From positions 1 to 21,808 of IMG/VR virus record IMGVR_UViG_3300023444_000011: DNA of 21,808 bases; one strand, 5' to 3'. Made by a program: the position numbers and the translations under genes. This document shows positions 15,044 to 21,808 of the stretch, in pieces. The notes under the pieces were generated by a model. That model was given only the letters and a program-made list of their open reading frames with translations, was not told the DNA's origin and made no database searches. The stretch is from a virus. Numbering within the stretch: the first letter of the stretch is position 1; the number at the start of each line of letters is the position of its first letter.

Positions 15044-15504
15044 TTGACAGCGGCGTGCACGAGCACGCCTACCAGCAAGGAGGTGCTTACGGCAGCCGCA
15101 GTCCAAGCCACGATCCCCCCCCATCGTGGCTTGACGCGCTCCTCTTGATACTTCTTGTCCAACGCAATCAGGTCATCCGTCAGTTTCACTGTTTGCGCAA
15201 GGAGAGATTTCTGTTGCTCGGCGTAGAGGTCGACCTGGTCGTGCAGGAACCTAACCTGCATGATCAGGTTGGCCTCCCGTGCTTCGTGATTCTTTAGCTG
15301 TTCTCGGGCTGTCACCAGCTCGGCATCTGCGCGCAGAATGCGCTTCCAGTCCTCGATATCGGCGAATCCGCAAACCGGACCTACCCCGGCCACCGTATAC
15401 ATCGTGCACGGAGGAATGATGAACGGTGTGTACTCGTCAGCGTGTGCGAACGCCGGCATCGCGCCAAGTGCGAATGCGACCAACAGCGCGGAGATTCGCT
15501 TCAT
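15040..15504 (-). CDS. Secreted coiled-coil protein with C-terminal membrane segment; spanin-like candidate
   Basis: It has a clear Sec-type signal peptide at 1-22 (MKRISALLVAFALGAMPAFA then HADE), two cysteines at C33 and C45 that could form a disulfide, a long heptad-rich coiled coil at about 52-122, and a C-terminal hydrophobic segment at about 128-150. This predicts a periplasmic rod anchored at its C-terminus. The start at 15504 has AGAGGA 5 nt upstream and lies inside the preceding gene in another frame (68-bp overlap), as in Rz/Rz1 pairs. Unlike Rz1, it has no lipobox cysteine after the signal peptide, so it is not a standard outer-membrane spanin. Last gene of unit I. Confidence 0.72.
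   Translation of the reverse strand: MKRISALLVAFALGAMPAFAHADEYTPFIIPPCTMYTVAGVGPVCGFADIEDWKRILRADAELVTAREQLKNHEAREANLIMQVRFLHDQVDLYAEQQKSLLAQTVKLTDDLIALDKKYQEERVKPRWGGIVAWTAAAVSTSLLVGVLVHAAVN
15052..15069. repeat. Perfect 7-bp hairpin at the convergent gene ends
   Basis: GGCGTGC and GCACGCC flank the loop ACGA, 9 nt from the shared CTAG stop. It sits in the last codons of the 15040-15504 gene. Neither strand has a U-tract after it, so a role in termination is only possible, not shown. Confidence 0.4.
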
Positions 15505-15871
15505 ACTTGTCCTCTACGGCTCGTATGTCAGCGTCAACGAGACGCAGCTGCTCTTCGGCGGCAGAGACCTTCTTTTTTAGCGCATCGACCTTCGTGTTGG
15601 TGGCTTCCACTTCACGAGCGGTTGCCGCCTGCGCAGCCGCGAGCTTCGCCTTCGCACGCTCATGACGAAGACGCGCGAGCTCGCGGTTCGACCGCCACGA
15701 GATCCACGACCAGACCGCCGCCCCAGCGAGAACCACAGCCACCAGAATCAGGGACTGAACCCACGATGGCCCGCCCTTCTTCGTCTTGGAGTCGACGATG
15801 CGCTGGAGCGTGGTGAGTAGGTCGTTCGGATCGACCGGAGGTGCTCCGGCGGTGGGCATCGAGGTGCCCAT
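15437..15871 (-). CDS. Membrane-anchored coiled-coil protein, inner-membrane spanin-like (144 aa)
   Basis: The start MGTSMPTAG at 15871 overlaps the previous stop by one base (TGATG). A longer in-frame start at 16177 is only the holin-like gene read in another frame. Residues 1-36 are hydrophilic, one transmembrane segment lies at about 37-59 (WVQSLILVAVVLAGAAVWSW), and residues 62-130 are Ala/Glu/Arg/Lys-rich and strongly coiled-coil. This is the layout of an Rz-type inner-membrane spanin. The following gene begins inside its 3' end. Alternatives are a virion membrane protein or a lysis regulator; arginines right after the segment make the topology uncertain. Confidence 0.7.
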   Translation of the reverse strand: MGTSMPTAGAPPVDPNDLLTTLQRIVDSKTKKGGPSWVQSLILVAVVLAGAAVWSWISWRSNRELARLRHERAKAKLAAAQAATAREVEATNTKVDALKKKVSAAEEQLRLVDADIRAVEDKYEANLRAVGRIRTWRDAGVRTR

Positions 15872-16359
15872 CAGATCGATGTGGACTCGTCCTCGGTGAG
15901 CCGCAGCTCGAACAGATGAGCTTCGATGAGCCCCTCGAGTTTGTTGCGCGCGAGTGCTGGAAGCTTCTGGTTCTCGGCCATCTCCAGGGCCCAGTTTGCC
16001 GCAACTTCCATGACCTCGCCGCCTGGAATCTTCTTGCCCTCGGTGAGCTCCTTGGTCTTCTTCCGTGCCCACTCGGCACCGCGCAGAGCAGCTCGACGAG
16101 AGAGCGCCTCCCATGCCTCCATGGTCTTCTCGGAAACCTCGAGGCCGAGCTTGCGCTGAACCTTGTGCAGCGCCCATGTGGCGAGCGACCCGACGAACGC
16201 CACGAACACCGGGATGAGGATGTTCATGATGTCCGATGAGACACGCTCGATCGACGTGGGAGCATCCGCAGCGGCAAAGGCCACGGCGGGGAACAGAACG
16301 ACCGCGAGTGCGCTAACGGTCGGCAGAAACACGCTTGAGCGCGAGATTGGTGACTTCAT
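15871..16359 (-). CDS. Holin-like membrane protein (LL-H/superfamily 6 type), 162 aa
   Basis: I choose ATG 16359 (MKSPISRSSV); a longer in-frame start at 16461 would overlap the preceding gene by 149 bp. The N-terminus looks like a signal peptide or first membrane segment (8-30, ending AVAFAAADA). A second segment follows at about 45-64 (IMNILIPVFVAFVGSLATWA), then KLGLEVSE and a long amphipathic Ala/Glu/Lys helix ending LARNKLEGLIEAHL. That order, a membrane segment, K-LG-I/L-V, then a helix with EGLIEA, resembles LL-H family holins. The role would be timed inner-membrane permeabilisation. Its position before two coiled-coil membrane genes supports a lysis cluster. No endolysin is seen in the window. 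Confidence 0.6.
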   Translation of the reverse strand: MKSPISRSSVFLPTVSALAVVLFPAVAFAAADAPTSIERVSSDIMNILIPVFVAFVGSLATWALHKVQRKLGLEVSEKTMEAWEALSRRAALRGAEWARKKTKELTEGKKIPGGEVMEVAANWALEMAENQKLPALARNKLEGLIEAHLFELRLTEDESTSI

Positions 16360-16651
16360 CTTCCATGTCTCCCTTGGTGCGTTTGGGCTTTCGTTCCCAG
16401 TAGTGTACGACCAAAAAAATGTCTTCTGTGGTGGTGACGATACCGTCGTCGCCGCCTTCACGAATCACTGTTTTTCTGGAGTACTCGCGGATCTGTTCGA
16501 TCTTGATCCCGCTTGCGGCGTTGTTCGCACGAGTACGCAGATCTGCGTACTCATCCATGGACTCCTGCTCAAACAGATTGAACGTCTTGCAGTGGAAGGT
16601 TCCTAGGTGAGCCGACCCACCGCCGATTTTGACTTCGCTCACTTTGGCCAT
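16313..16651 (-). CDS. Small soluble uncharacterised protein (112 aa) after the portal gene
   Basis: The start at 16651 overlaps the portal stop by one base (TGATG), and its 3' end overlaps the holin-like gene by 47 bp, so it is part of a tightly coupled series. The sequence is polar with no membrane segment: a short beta-like N-terminus (VSEVKIGGG), a helical middle (SMDEYADLRTRANNAASGIKIEQIREYSRK), a beta-like stretch (TEDIFLVVHYWERK), and a lysine/glutamate-rich end. I do not recognise a family. Confidence 0.75.
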   Translation of the reverse strand: MAKVSEVKIGGGSAHLGTFHCKTFNLFEQESMDEYADLRTRANNAASGIKIEQIREYSRKTVIREGGDDGIVTTTEDIFLVVHYWERKPKRTKGDMEDEVTNLALKRVSADR

Positions 16652-18714
16652 CAGATTGTCCCGTCCTTACGCCGAGGGGGAGCCTTTTGTGGAAGCGGCT
16701 TCATTCTGTCCGCTGCCTGGGACGCGGTCTCCCCGGGTCTCATCTGCGACAAGATTTGCTGAACCAGCCGCGCCATGTTTGGCATGCGACGCTGCAGATC
16801 GGAAAGAACAGCATTCTGCTGTGCCGGAGGCATCTTGGAGATGCTGTTTGCCCAGGTCTTTGCGATCCGCGATGCGTCGAGCTCGACAACCTTCCCGCCG
16901 CCGGCGGAGGTCCCCGCCTGCCCCGCGGTTTGCGCCTGCTGCTGCGCAGCTGCGCCCTGTGCGGCTTCTGCGGCCATCTGCTGGTCCGTAGACAGGTCTC
17001 CGCCCGATGGAGCTCCAGCGGGGGGTTGCGGCCCACCTGCGGCCTGTGGCGGACCTGCTTGAGCCTGCGGTTGCTCTGCCTGTGGGCCAGCTTGTGGTGG
17101 CGTCTGCTCTTGTGGTGGGCCAGCGGCGCCGGAAACCTGTCCTTGCGCTTGCTCTTCCTGCGACGGCTGACCGCCAGATGCCTGCCCAGAAGCCTCCTGG
17201 AAGGCCTCCTGCGCCCGTGCCTGGTACTTGGCCTGGACAATCTGGGCTTCTCCCTGAGCTTCTGTCTGGGCCTTCATCGTAAGCGCCTGAATGTGGTTAC
17301 GAGCCTCGGTCTCCTTTTCAATCATCTGCTGCTCGTCGTCGTAGTCGAACCCGAGCTCGGTGAGCAGCGTGTGGTCGGAAATCTTGTTGGCGGCGTTGAG
17401 CTGGATGACGATCTGCTTGCGCTGGATGTCATCCGCCATCTTGAACTCGGTGAACCCGATGCCAACATCGGGCATCCCGAGGTACAACCGGATTCGATTC
17501 TTGACCCAGTCGACGAACCGAAGAAGAAGTCGGCGGTACAGCAAGAAGTGGTTCTCGAGGGTCCGCAGAGAGACGCTCGAGCCGGACCACGAGAGGCCTC
17601 CGAACACGAGCTCCAGCGGAACCCCCATGCCGCCGGTGATCTCCTTGTTGGTGACCTCGATTTCAGGGCCAAGAAGGAGCGCACGTCCGTCGCCGCCGAG
17701 GCGCTCGAAGCCGAGCGGAACCGACACCACGGAGATGTAGTTGGGGTCGATGCGCCACTTGCGGATCTCGTTTTGGACGGTCCCTTGCCAGCTGGACAGG
17801 TTGACGTGCTGGTAGGGGTCTTGCTGTGCGTTCGCCTGTGGGAAGACGAACTCGAGCGGCATGATTCGCTGGAGCGCGATGGCCTCCTGCGCTCGGCGCA
17901 AGACGTACAGGTAGAACATCCGCCCCATCGAGTGAATGATGAGGGGTTTGCCCCACCCCATATCCTGCTCGGCGAGCGTGGGCCTCTTGAAGTGGAACAG
18001 GTTCTGCTCGCTGAGCGCAATCGAGCGCTTCTTCTTGAGGGCCTCGAAGAAGATCGCGGGGATGTCCACCAAGATCTCACGGCTTCCGAGCTGGATGGCC
18101 TTGCGAATCTTGTTGGGGATTTTGTACCGGTACTTGGAACGACCGGTGATGGGGTTGTAGTGAAGGTCGATGTTGCGCGGGTCCCACCGAACGAAGTTGA
18201 TCCCGGTGCGGTCACGTACGGGTACGTCGACGATTTTCGCAGGACCTCTCGTTCCGCACTTGGTGCACTCGATGGAGAACTCGAAGTTCCGGAACTCGTA
18301 TTTGAACGACGGGTCGGCGAGCTTGAAGGTCGACTTGCAGCTCGAGCACTCGATCCAGCGAGTGAACGGAAGGTTCAGCGAAACGAAGCAGTTGCCGTAG
18401 GTAAAGAAGTCGAGCCCGACCTCTATGAGGAATGGCTTGAGGTTCAGCGTGTCCTCGAGGAGGTCGCGCCACGCTTCTCGGACGTGCTTCTCCTTGGCGT
18501 TGTACACGAAGTTGGTCACCGGATACTCGGCGAGCTTCGTCACAACGGACCCGATCATTGGGTCCTTGTAGAAGAAGTACTGACACCACCGGAAGAGCTC
18601 CTTCACGGTGGGCGGCATGTAGGTCTGAGCGATGTCGAAGAACGGTGATGGGTACACCGTCCCGCGACGTCGGTCGCGACCCCATAGCCCGAGAAGTTGG
18701 TCGTCGGCGGCCAT
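16651..18714 (-). CDS. Portal protein with zinc-ribbon insertion and Q/P/A-rich tail (687 aa)
   Basis: The dodecameric portal forms the DNA channel at one capsid vertex and docks the terminase. The N-terminal region (FRWCQYFFYKDPMIGSVVTKLAEYPV at 41-66), the YGNCFVSL strand near 106-113, the PLEFVFPQ region near 286-293, and the GGMGVPLELVFGG segment (361-373) followed by a long helix resemble myovirus and jumbo-phage portals. Two CxxC pairs (C123/C126 and C150/C153) suggest a zinc ribbon inserted in the wing region. Residues about 480-605 are Gln/Pro/Ala/Gly-rich low complexity. The C-terminal 80 residues are helical and basic. A weak ribosome binding site precedes ATG 18714. Assignment is by pattern and by position in a structural operon; the terminase is on a separate unit 15 kb away. 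Confidence 0.83.
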   Translation of the reverse strand: MAADDQLLGLWGRDRRRGTVYPSPFFDIAQTYMPPTVKELFRWCQYFFYKDPMIGSVVTKLAEYPVTNFVYNAKEKHVREAWRDLLEDTLNLKPFLIEVGLDFFTYGNCFVSLNLPFTRWIECSSCKSTFKLADPSFKYEFRNFEFSIECTKCGTRGPAKIVDVPVRDRTGINFVRWDPRNIDLHYNPITGRSKYRYKIPNKIRKAIQLGSREILVDIPAIFFEALKKKRSIALSEQNLFHFKRPTLAEQDMGWGKPLIIHSMGRMFYLYVLRRAQEAIALQRIMPLEFVFPQANAQQDPYQHVNLSSWQGTVQNEIRKWRIDPNYISVVSVPLGFERLGGDGRALLLGPEIEVTNKEITGGMGVPLELVFGGLSWSGSSVSLRTLENHFLLYRRLLLRFVDWVKNRIRLYLGMPDVGIGFTEFKMADDIQRKQIVIQLNAANKISDHTLLTELGFDYDDEQQMIEKETEARNHIQALTMKAQTEAQGEAQIVQAKYQARAQEAFQEASGQASGGQPSQEEQAQGQVSGAAGPPQEQTPPQAGPQAEQPQAQAGPPQAAGGPQPPAGAPSGGDLSTDQQMAAEAAQGAAAQQQAQTAGQAGTSAGGGKVVELDASRIAKTWANSISKMPPAQQNAVLSDLQRRMPNMARLVQQILSQMRPGETASQAADRMKPLPQKAPPRRKDGTI

Positions 18715-18729
18715 AGCTCGACTGAAACG

Positions 18730-20175
18730 CTAGATGAGGCCTTCGCCGCCGGTGATGGCTCCGTGTCCGGTCACCATCCGGTACCCTGCAGCCCCCACCG
18801 CTCCTGCACGAATGAGCGCAGCCCGTTCGGCGGGCGTTAGGCCCTTCCATCCTTTTTCGTTGAGGGACTTGAACGCCTCGCTGGCGGTTACCTTTGGCGC
18901 AGCAGTTGGTTCTGCGCCTCCTTCACCCTTGTTCTTGTTTTTGCCCTTGTTCTTCTTTCCGCCGCGGGTTTTCGATGGAGCGTTCGCGGCTTCGGCTGCT
19001 GACTGTTGGGCGGACCGTCGTTCCTGCTCGACTTGGATGGTCTTCGCCTCATTGGTGGCCGCCGTCGTCTCCGACGGGGTAGCGGCTGGCTTCGTAGTCT
19101 TCTTCTCGAGGGGAGTCTTGCCAGCACTCGGAGCCTGGCTACTCGCAGCTGGAGTTTTCGCGGCCGTAGTCTCCGCAGAACGTACCGTTCGTTGCGACTT
19201 TCGAGCAGCTGCGAGCCCCTTGGCTTCCCTCTTGCTGGCAGCGAGAGCTCGTTCTGCGGCGCGAGCCTCTACTGAACCCGCGGGAGACGCCTTTGCGAGG
19301 TTACGCAACGCAGCATTCCGACGGCCGACCGCTTTCAGCTCCGCGGTTGACATCGCACGCAGCGGAACCTTCCCGCGAAGGTTGTACGCGCCCCCAGGAC
19401 CGTACATCTTCTTCGCCTGAGCCTTCATGCGATTGAGACCCGCCTTTGCAGATTCATATCGCATGCTCCCTTTGGGATTTTCAGCCATTGCCCTTCGAAG
19501 AGTGCGCTGCTCGCGTGACATTTCACGCGCCATCCGCTGCCCGGCGATAGCCTTTTCCGCACGGCCCGCCGCTCGCCAGCTCTTTGCGCCGGCGCTAAGT
19601 CTTCGTGCTCCTCCGACAAATGGACGCGCAATGACTCGTCCTGCTCCCCTCAACCCCGCACTCGCTCCCGCACGAAACATGGCTCCGCCGCGGGCAAGTC
19701 CGCGAGCTCCGCGGCCAATACCGCGGAGGATCGCCCCGATGAACGCCTCCTTCTCCATGGCCGCGATGGAGCTCAGCTCGTGGCCGAGCTTGGCAATGTA
19801 GACGTCGACGAGAGGCTGAAATTCCTCTCCGTACTCAGCGTACGAATGGTCGCGCGCGGCCTCGAGGTCGGTCAAGATGGCCTCCGTCGCGACCTTGTCG
19901 AAGAAAGCTCCGAACTCCTCGGCGGTCATGTCGCAGTTCTCGGCCACCAGGTCGATGTACGCATCCGCTCGCTTGACCATCCCAAGCCCCCATCCGCACT
20001 CGCCGGCGGTCTTGAGGAACTCAAGATCATGGTTCACCTTTGCGGCGATCTTCTCGAAGTCTGAGGCAACCTTCTCGTGGGCAGATGTGTGGTTGCTCTG
20101 GACCGAGTCAACCATCGCGTCCATGAAGAACTCAGACGCATGGTCGTCCACAAGGTACGCAAAATGATTGGTCAT
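18730..20175 (-). CDS. Basic, low-complexity probable internal virion protein (481 aa)
   Basis: The start MTNHFAYLVD at 20175 is chosen for GGAG 7 nt upstream (20183-20186) and the ATGA overlap with the preceding gene; an in-frame start at 20199 has no such support. Residues 1-143 are acidic and helical. From 146 the composition switches to Arg/Gly/Ala (AILRGIGRGARGLARGGAMF), followed by basic Ala-rich helices. A Lys/Thr/Pro/Ala-rich region lies at about 335-430 with a KKNKGKNKNKG run, and a short structured C-terminus (ASEAFKSLNEKGWKGLTPAERAALI) ends it. The high positive charge fits a nucleic-acid-contacting internal or ejected protein. It may also be a scaffold. No family recognised. Confidence 0.78.
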   Translation of the reverse strand: MTNHFAYLVDDHASEFFMDAMVDSVQSNHTSAHEKVASDFEKIAAKVNHDLEFLKTAGECGWGLGMVKRADAYIDLVAENCDMTAEEFGAFFDKVATEAILTDLEAARDHSYAEYGEEFQPLVDVYIAKLGHELSSIAAMEKEAFIGAILRGIGRGARGLARGGAMFRAGASAGLRGAGRVIARPFVGGARRLSAGAKSWRAAGRAEKAIAGQRMAREMSREQRTLRRAMAENPKGSMRYESAKAGLNRMKAQAKKMYGPGGAYNLRGKVPLRAMSTAELKAVGRRNAALRNLAKASPAGSVEARAAERALAASKREAKGLAAARKSQRTVRSAETTAAKTPAASSQAPSAGKTPLEKKTTKPAATPSETTAATNEAKTIQVEQERRSAQQSAAEAANAPSKTRGGKKNKGKNKNKGEGGAEPTAAPKVTASEAFKSLNEKGWKGLTPAERAALIRAGAVGAAGYRMVTGHGAITGGEGLI

Positions 20176-20357
20176 GGTAACTCTCCGTCGGCCCACCACG
20201 AGCCGCGTCCACGTCCAGCAGCGGGATCATACCCCGATGACACGACCTCATCGCACTCTTGTTTGACGCTGTCGACCAAAAGCTGCACGTACTCTCTGCG
20301 AAAATCCGCGATCAGTTGAGCTATCCCGCGAGCTGCGAGGAGCTGCTCGTCGTTCAT
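20172..20357 (-). CDS. Small uncharacterised protein (61 aa)
   Basis: It overlaps both neighbours by 4 bp in the ATGA pattern: its ATG (20357) is inside the stop of the upstream gene, and its TGA is inside the ATG of the 481-aa gene. The sequence begins MNDEQLLAARGIAQLI, then a charged helix (DFRREYVQLLVDSVKQE), and ends in a Gly/Arg/Trp-rich tail. A longer frame to 20633 would only mirror the upstream gene. The tight overlaps on both sides support a real coupled gene; function unknown. Confidence 0.7.
   Translation of the reverse strand: MNDEQLLAARGIAQLIADFRREYVQLLVDSVKQECDEVVSSGYDPAAGRGRGSWWADGELP
20183..20186 (-). promoter_or_regulatory. Ribosome binding site of the 481-aa basic protein gene
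   Basis: GGAG inside the 3' end of the 61-aa gene, 7 nt upstream of the ATG at 20175. It decides the start against the in-frame alternative at 20199. Confidence 0.65.
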
Positions 20358-21289
20358 GATGGCACAGGTGGGCTCGTCGTTGAAGCTTGCACCGGCGCTG
20401 GCATCGGAACCTTTCGCCTCATCTTCTGCTCCTCGAGATACCCCTTGACCACGAACAGCTTCATCACGTGGACGTCGACCGGGTCGTTTTCGCGCCACTT
20501 GATCGTCGACGGGTCCCTGTCTTTGACGACCGTCCACGCTTCTTCGACGTCCGTCTTCAGAGCTGTCAGCCATACCTTTCGCTCCAAGAGCTCGCGCGCT
20601 CCGTCGAAGTACATGCTCGGAGCGTACACCCACCCGTATTCATCCAAGATCGCGGCCATGTAGGCCTTGACCTCGGTATCGAACTTCTCGTCAGGGCGAA
20701 TGCTGCGAAGGATATGAACCGTGAAGGCGATCTGCGTCGGGGACAGTGGCTCGAAGACCCCGATGGTGGGGACCATGCCGTTCCATGCGAGACCGCAGTT
20801 CTCGAACGCATCCCAATCGAGCCACGGCGTATCCGTAACAGCAGCGAGACGCAGGGCGCCGATCTTGTTGCGTGTCACCTCCCCGACGGGACCAAAGTCC
20901 TTGCGAATCGCCCACCACAATGTCTCTGGCTCCCAGTCTACCCACTGTGTCTGGTAGCGTTCGTTCAGGACATCGAAGATAGCCAGGGGATGCGCTTGCT
21001 TGTCTGAGAACAGCTTCCCGTGGGTCTTCCGTGATGGCAATGGAGGTGCAGGGAGCGCGTCTTCTTCCGCAGGAGGCTCCGCATCGACCGCTGCAGGTTC
21101 TTCCTGAGGAGCGCTGTTCGCTGCAGCTTGCTGCTCGAGCTGCTCGAGGACAGACGGAGAGACAGACTCAACGCCCAAGGATGCAGCGGTGTCAGGGGTT
21201 AGCTCGGCGCCTGACTTGGAGAACGGCGCTTCCTCGAGAAGGGCTCCAAGAAACGCCTGTTCCGCGTCACTTGGTGTGTATCGCCCCAT
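20354..21289 (-). CDS. Uncharacterised probable virion protein (311 aa) with acidic disordered N-region
   Basis: The ATG at 21289 follows the upstream stop directly (TAGATG), with GGTGAGG upstream. Residues about 45-90 are Glu/Ala/Pro-rich and probably disordered. The core (about 95-290) is tryptophan-rich and folded: a HPLAIFDVLNERY helix, WEPETLWWAIRKDFG, then TPWLDWDAFENCGLAWNG and LSPTQIAFTVHILRSI. The C-terminus is again Pro/Ser/Thr-rich. I do not recognise a named family. It is co-transcribed with the portal gene and so is probably a head, neck or tail assembly protein. Confidence 0.8.
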   Translation of the reverse strand: MGRYTPSDAEQAFLGALLEEAPFSKSGAELTPDTAASLGVESVSPSVLEQLEQQAAANSAPQEEPAAVDAEPPAEEDALPAPPLPSRKTHGKLFSDKQAHPLAIFDVLNERYQTQWVDWEPETLWWAIRKDFGPVGEVTRNKIGALRLAAVTDTPWLDWDAFENCGLAWNGMVPTIGVFEPLSPTQIAFTVHILRSIRPDEKFDTEVKAYMAAILDEYGWVYAPSMYFDGARELLERKVWLTALKTDVEEAWTVVKDRDPSTIKWRENDPVDVHVMKLFVVKGYLEEQKMRRKVPMPAPVQASTTSPPVPS

Positions 21290-21808
21290 CTAGGCCTCAC
21301 CGGCGATGATCTGCTTGACGAGAACCTTCTCTGGAGCGGGGAGCGACTCGAACACTTCGGTGGGATGCTCGGAGAACTGGCGAGCGAAGGTTGTTCCCAG
21401 GTAGCTCGCGAGCTTCGTGGACTCCTTGAGCTTGCGCAGGTCCTCTTCGGTGATCGTACGACCGTCGACCTGCGCTGACCACCCTTCGGCGGTCTTGTCC
21501 ATGGTGCTCGCATATGGGTCGGAAAGCCCGCGGTCGTAGTAGCGGGTGAGTCCCGTCGCCTCATCGAACGTGCTGAGTGCTTGCGCGAACTCGTCTGTAG
21601 TGGTCTCACCGATGGCCGCGGCGAGCTTGTTGAGGACCTCGTGGGCCTTGTCATGCTGTGGAAGCAACGACTTTCGTTGCTCGAGGTGCGCGATGACGTG
21701 ACGATTCCAGTCATCGGATGCCCACTTCTGAAGTGCTGTATGGCCGTCGACGTCGACCGACAGCTCCGCTGCGCGTCGTTTCACCGACGCCGCAAACCGA
21801 TGGCGATG
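21290..21808 (-). CDS. C-terminal part of an uncharacterised virion-type protein (window edge)
   Basis: The frame is open from 21808 to the stop at 21290 (172 residues visible). A GTG at 21784 could be read as a start, but the frame continues upstream without a stop, so I treat it as truncated by the window. The visible part is soluble and helical, with KWASDDWNRHVIAHLEQRK, a mid region with tyrosines (GLTRYYDRGLSDPYAST), and a helix-rich end (LRKLKESTKLASYLGTTFARQF ... IIAGEA). Its role is unknown; it lies immediately upstream of the portal operon's other genes. Confidence 0.75.
   Translation of the reverse strand, partial: HRHRFAASVKRRAAELSVDVDGHTALQKWASDDWNRHVIAHLEQRKSLLPQHDKAHEVLNKLAAAIGETTTDEFAQALSTFDEATGLTRYYDRGLSDPYASTMDKTAEGWSAQVDGRTITEEDLRKLKESTKLASYLGTTFARQFSEHPTEVFESLPAPEKVLVKQIIAGEA

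Noticed and set aside
15437-15504. Frameshift or sequencing error joining the two coiled-coil genes
   Set aside because: The inner gene has its own strong ribosome binding site and complete signal peptide, and overlapping genes of this type are normal in phage lysis cassettes.
16687-18648. Long open frame of 653 codons on the plus strand
   Set aside because: Antisense to the portal gene, with leucine/glutamate/valine-rich composition and no motif; a mirror-frame artefact.

Overview
The window looks like part of a large-genome tailed bacteriophage, or a prophage of one. It is GC-rich (roughly 55-60% by eye) and densely packed, with many 1-4 bp stop/start overlaps. It holds a large terminase, a portal, a baseplate spike-like protein, a lysis-like membrane-protein cluster, an SSB, and a 2081-residue single-chain multisubunit-type RNA polymerase in which beta and beta' are fused. 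I see no tRNA, CRISPR array, insertion sequence or ribosomal RNA. A Gram-negative host is likely, because there are spanin-like proteins and Sec-type signal peptides and the SSB tip (DDIPF) matches the E. coli type. I cannot name the host or the phage genus.

Layout. Most genes are on the minus strand, in three transcription units read right to left. Unit I (21808 to 15040, entering from outside the window) carries three uncharacterised virion-type genes, a basic low-complexity protein, the portal, a small gene, and three overlapping membrane/coiled-coil genes that look like a holin/spanin lysis block. Unit II (14205 to 6851) is only two genes: the fused RNA polymerase and, overlapping it by one base, a membrane protein with a zincin HELGH motif. 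Unit III (5877 to 1, leaving the window) carries a baseplate spike-like protein, two more virion-type genes, a candidate small terminase and the large terminase (cut by the window edge). Two short plus-strand islands bracket unit II: SSB plus a hypothetical gene (5946-6817, closed by a clear intrinsic terminator), and two small single-pass membrane proteins (14364-15043).

How it fits together. Portal, terminase and spike are late packaging and assembly functions. The polymerase has both catalytic halves (FED and GDK lysines in beta, NADFDGD and the trigger-loop TMRTFH in beta'), but appears to have lost the beta' N-terminal zinc-binding domain and the beta flap tip that normally contacts sigma region 4. 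No alpha, omega or sigma gene is in the window. The start regions of units II and III share a GCTTATGCC element 19-20 nt upstream of the start codon, followed by TGAGTG next to the start. They are candidate promoters, possibly for the phage's own polymerase. Because the polymerase sits among structural genes with a membrane-embedded metalloprotease candidate, it may be packaged and injected with the DNA; that is inference, not something the sequence shows.

All comparisons with E. coli or Thermus proteins are alignments from memory and should be redone with real alignments.
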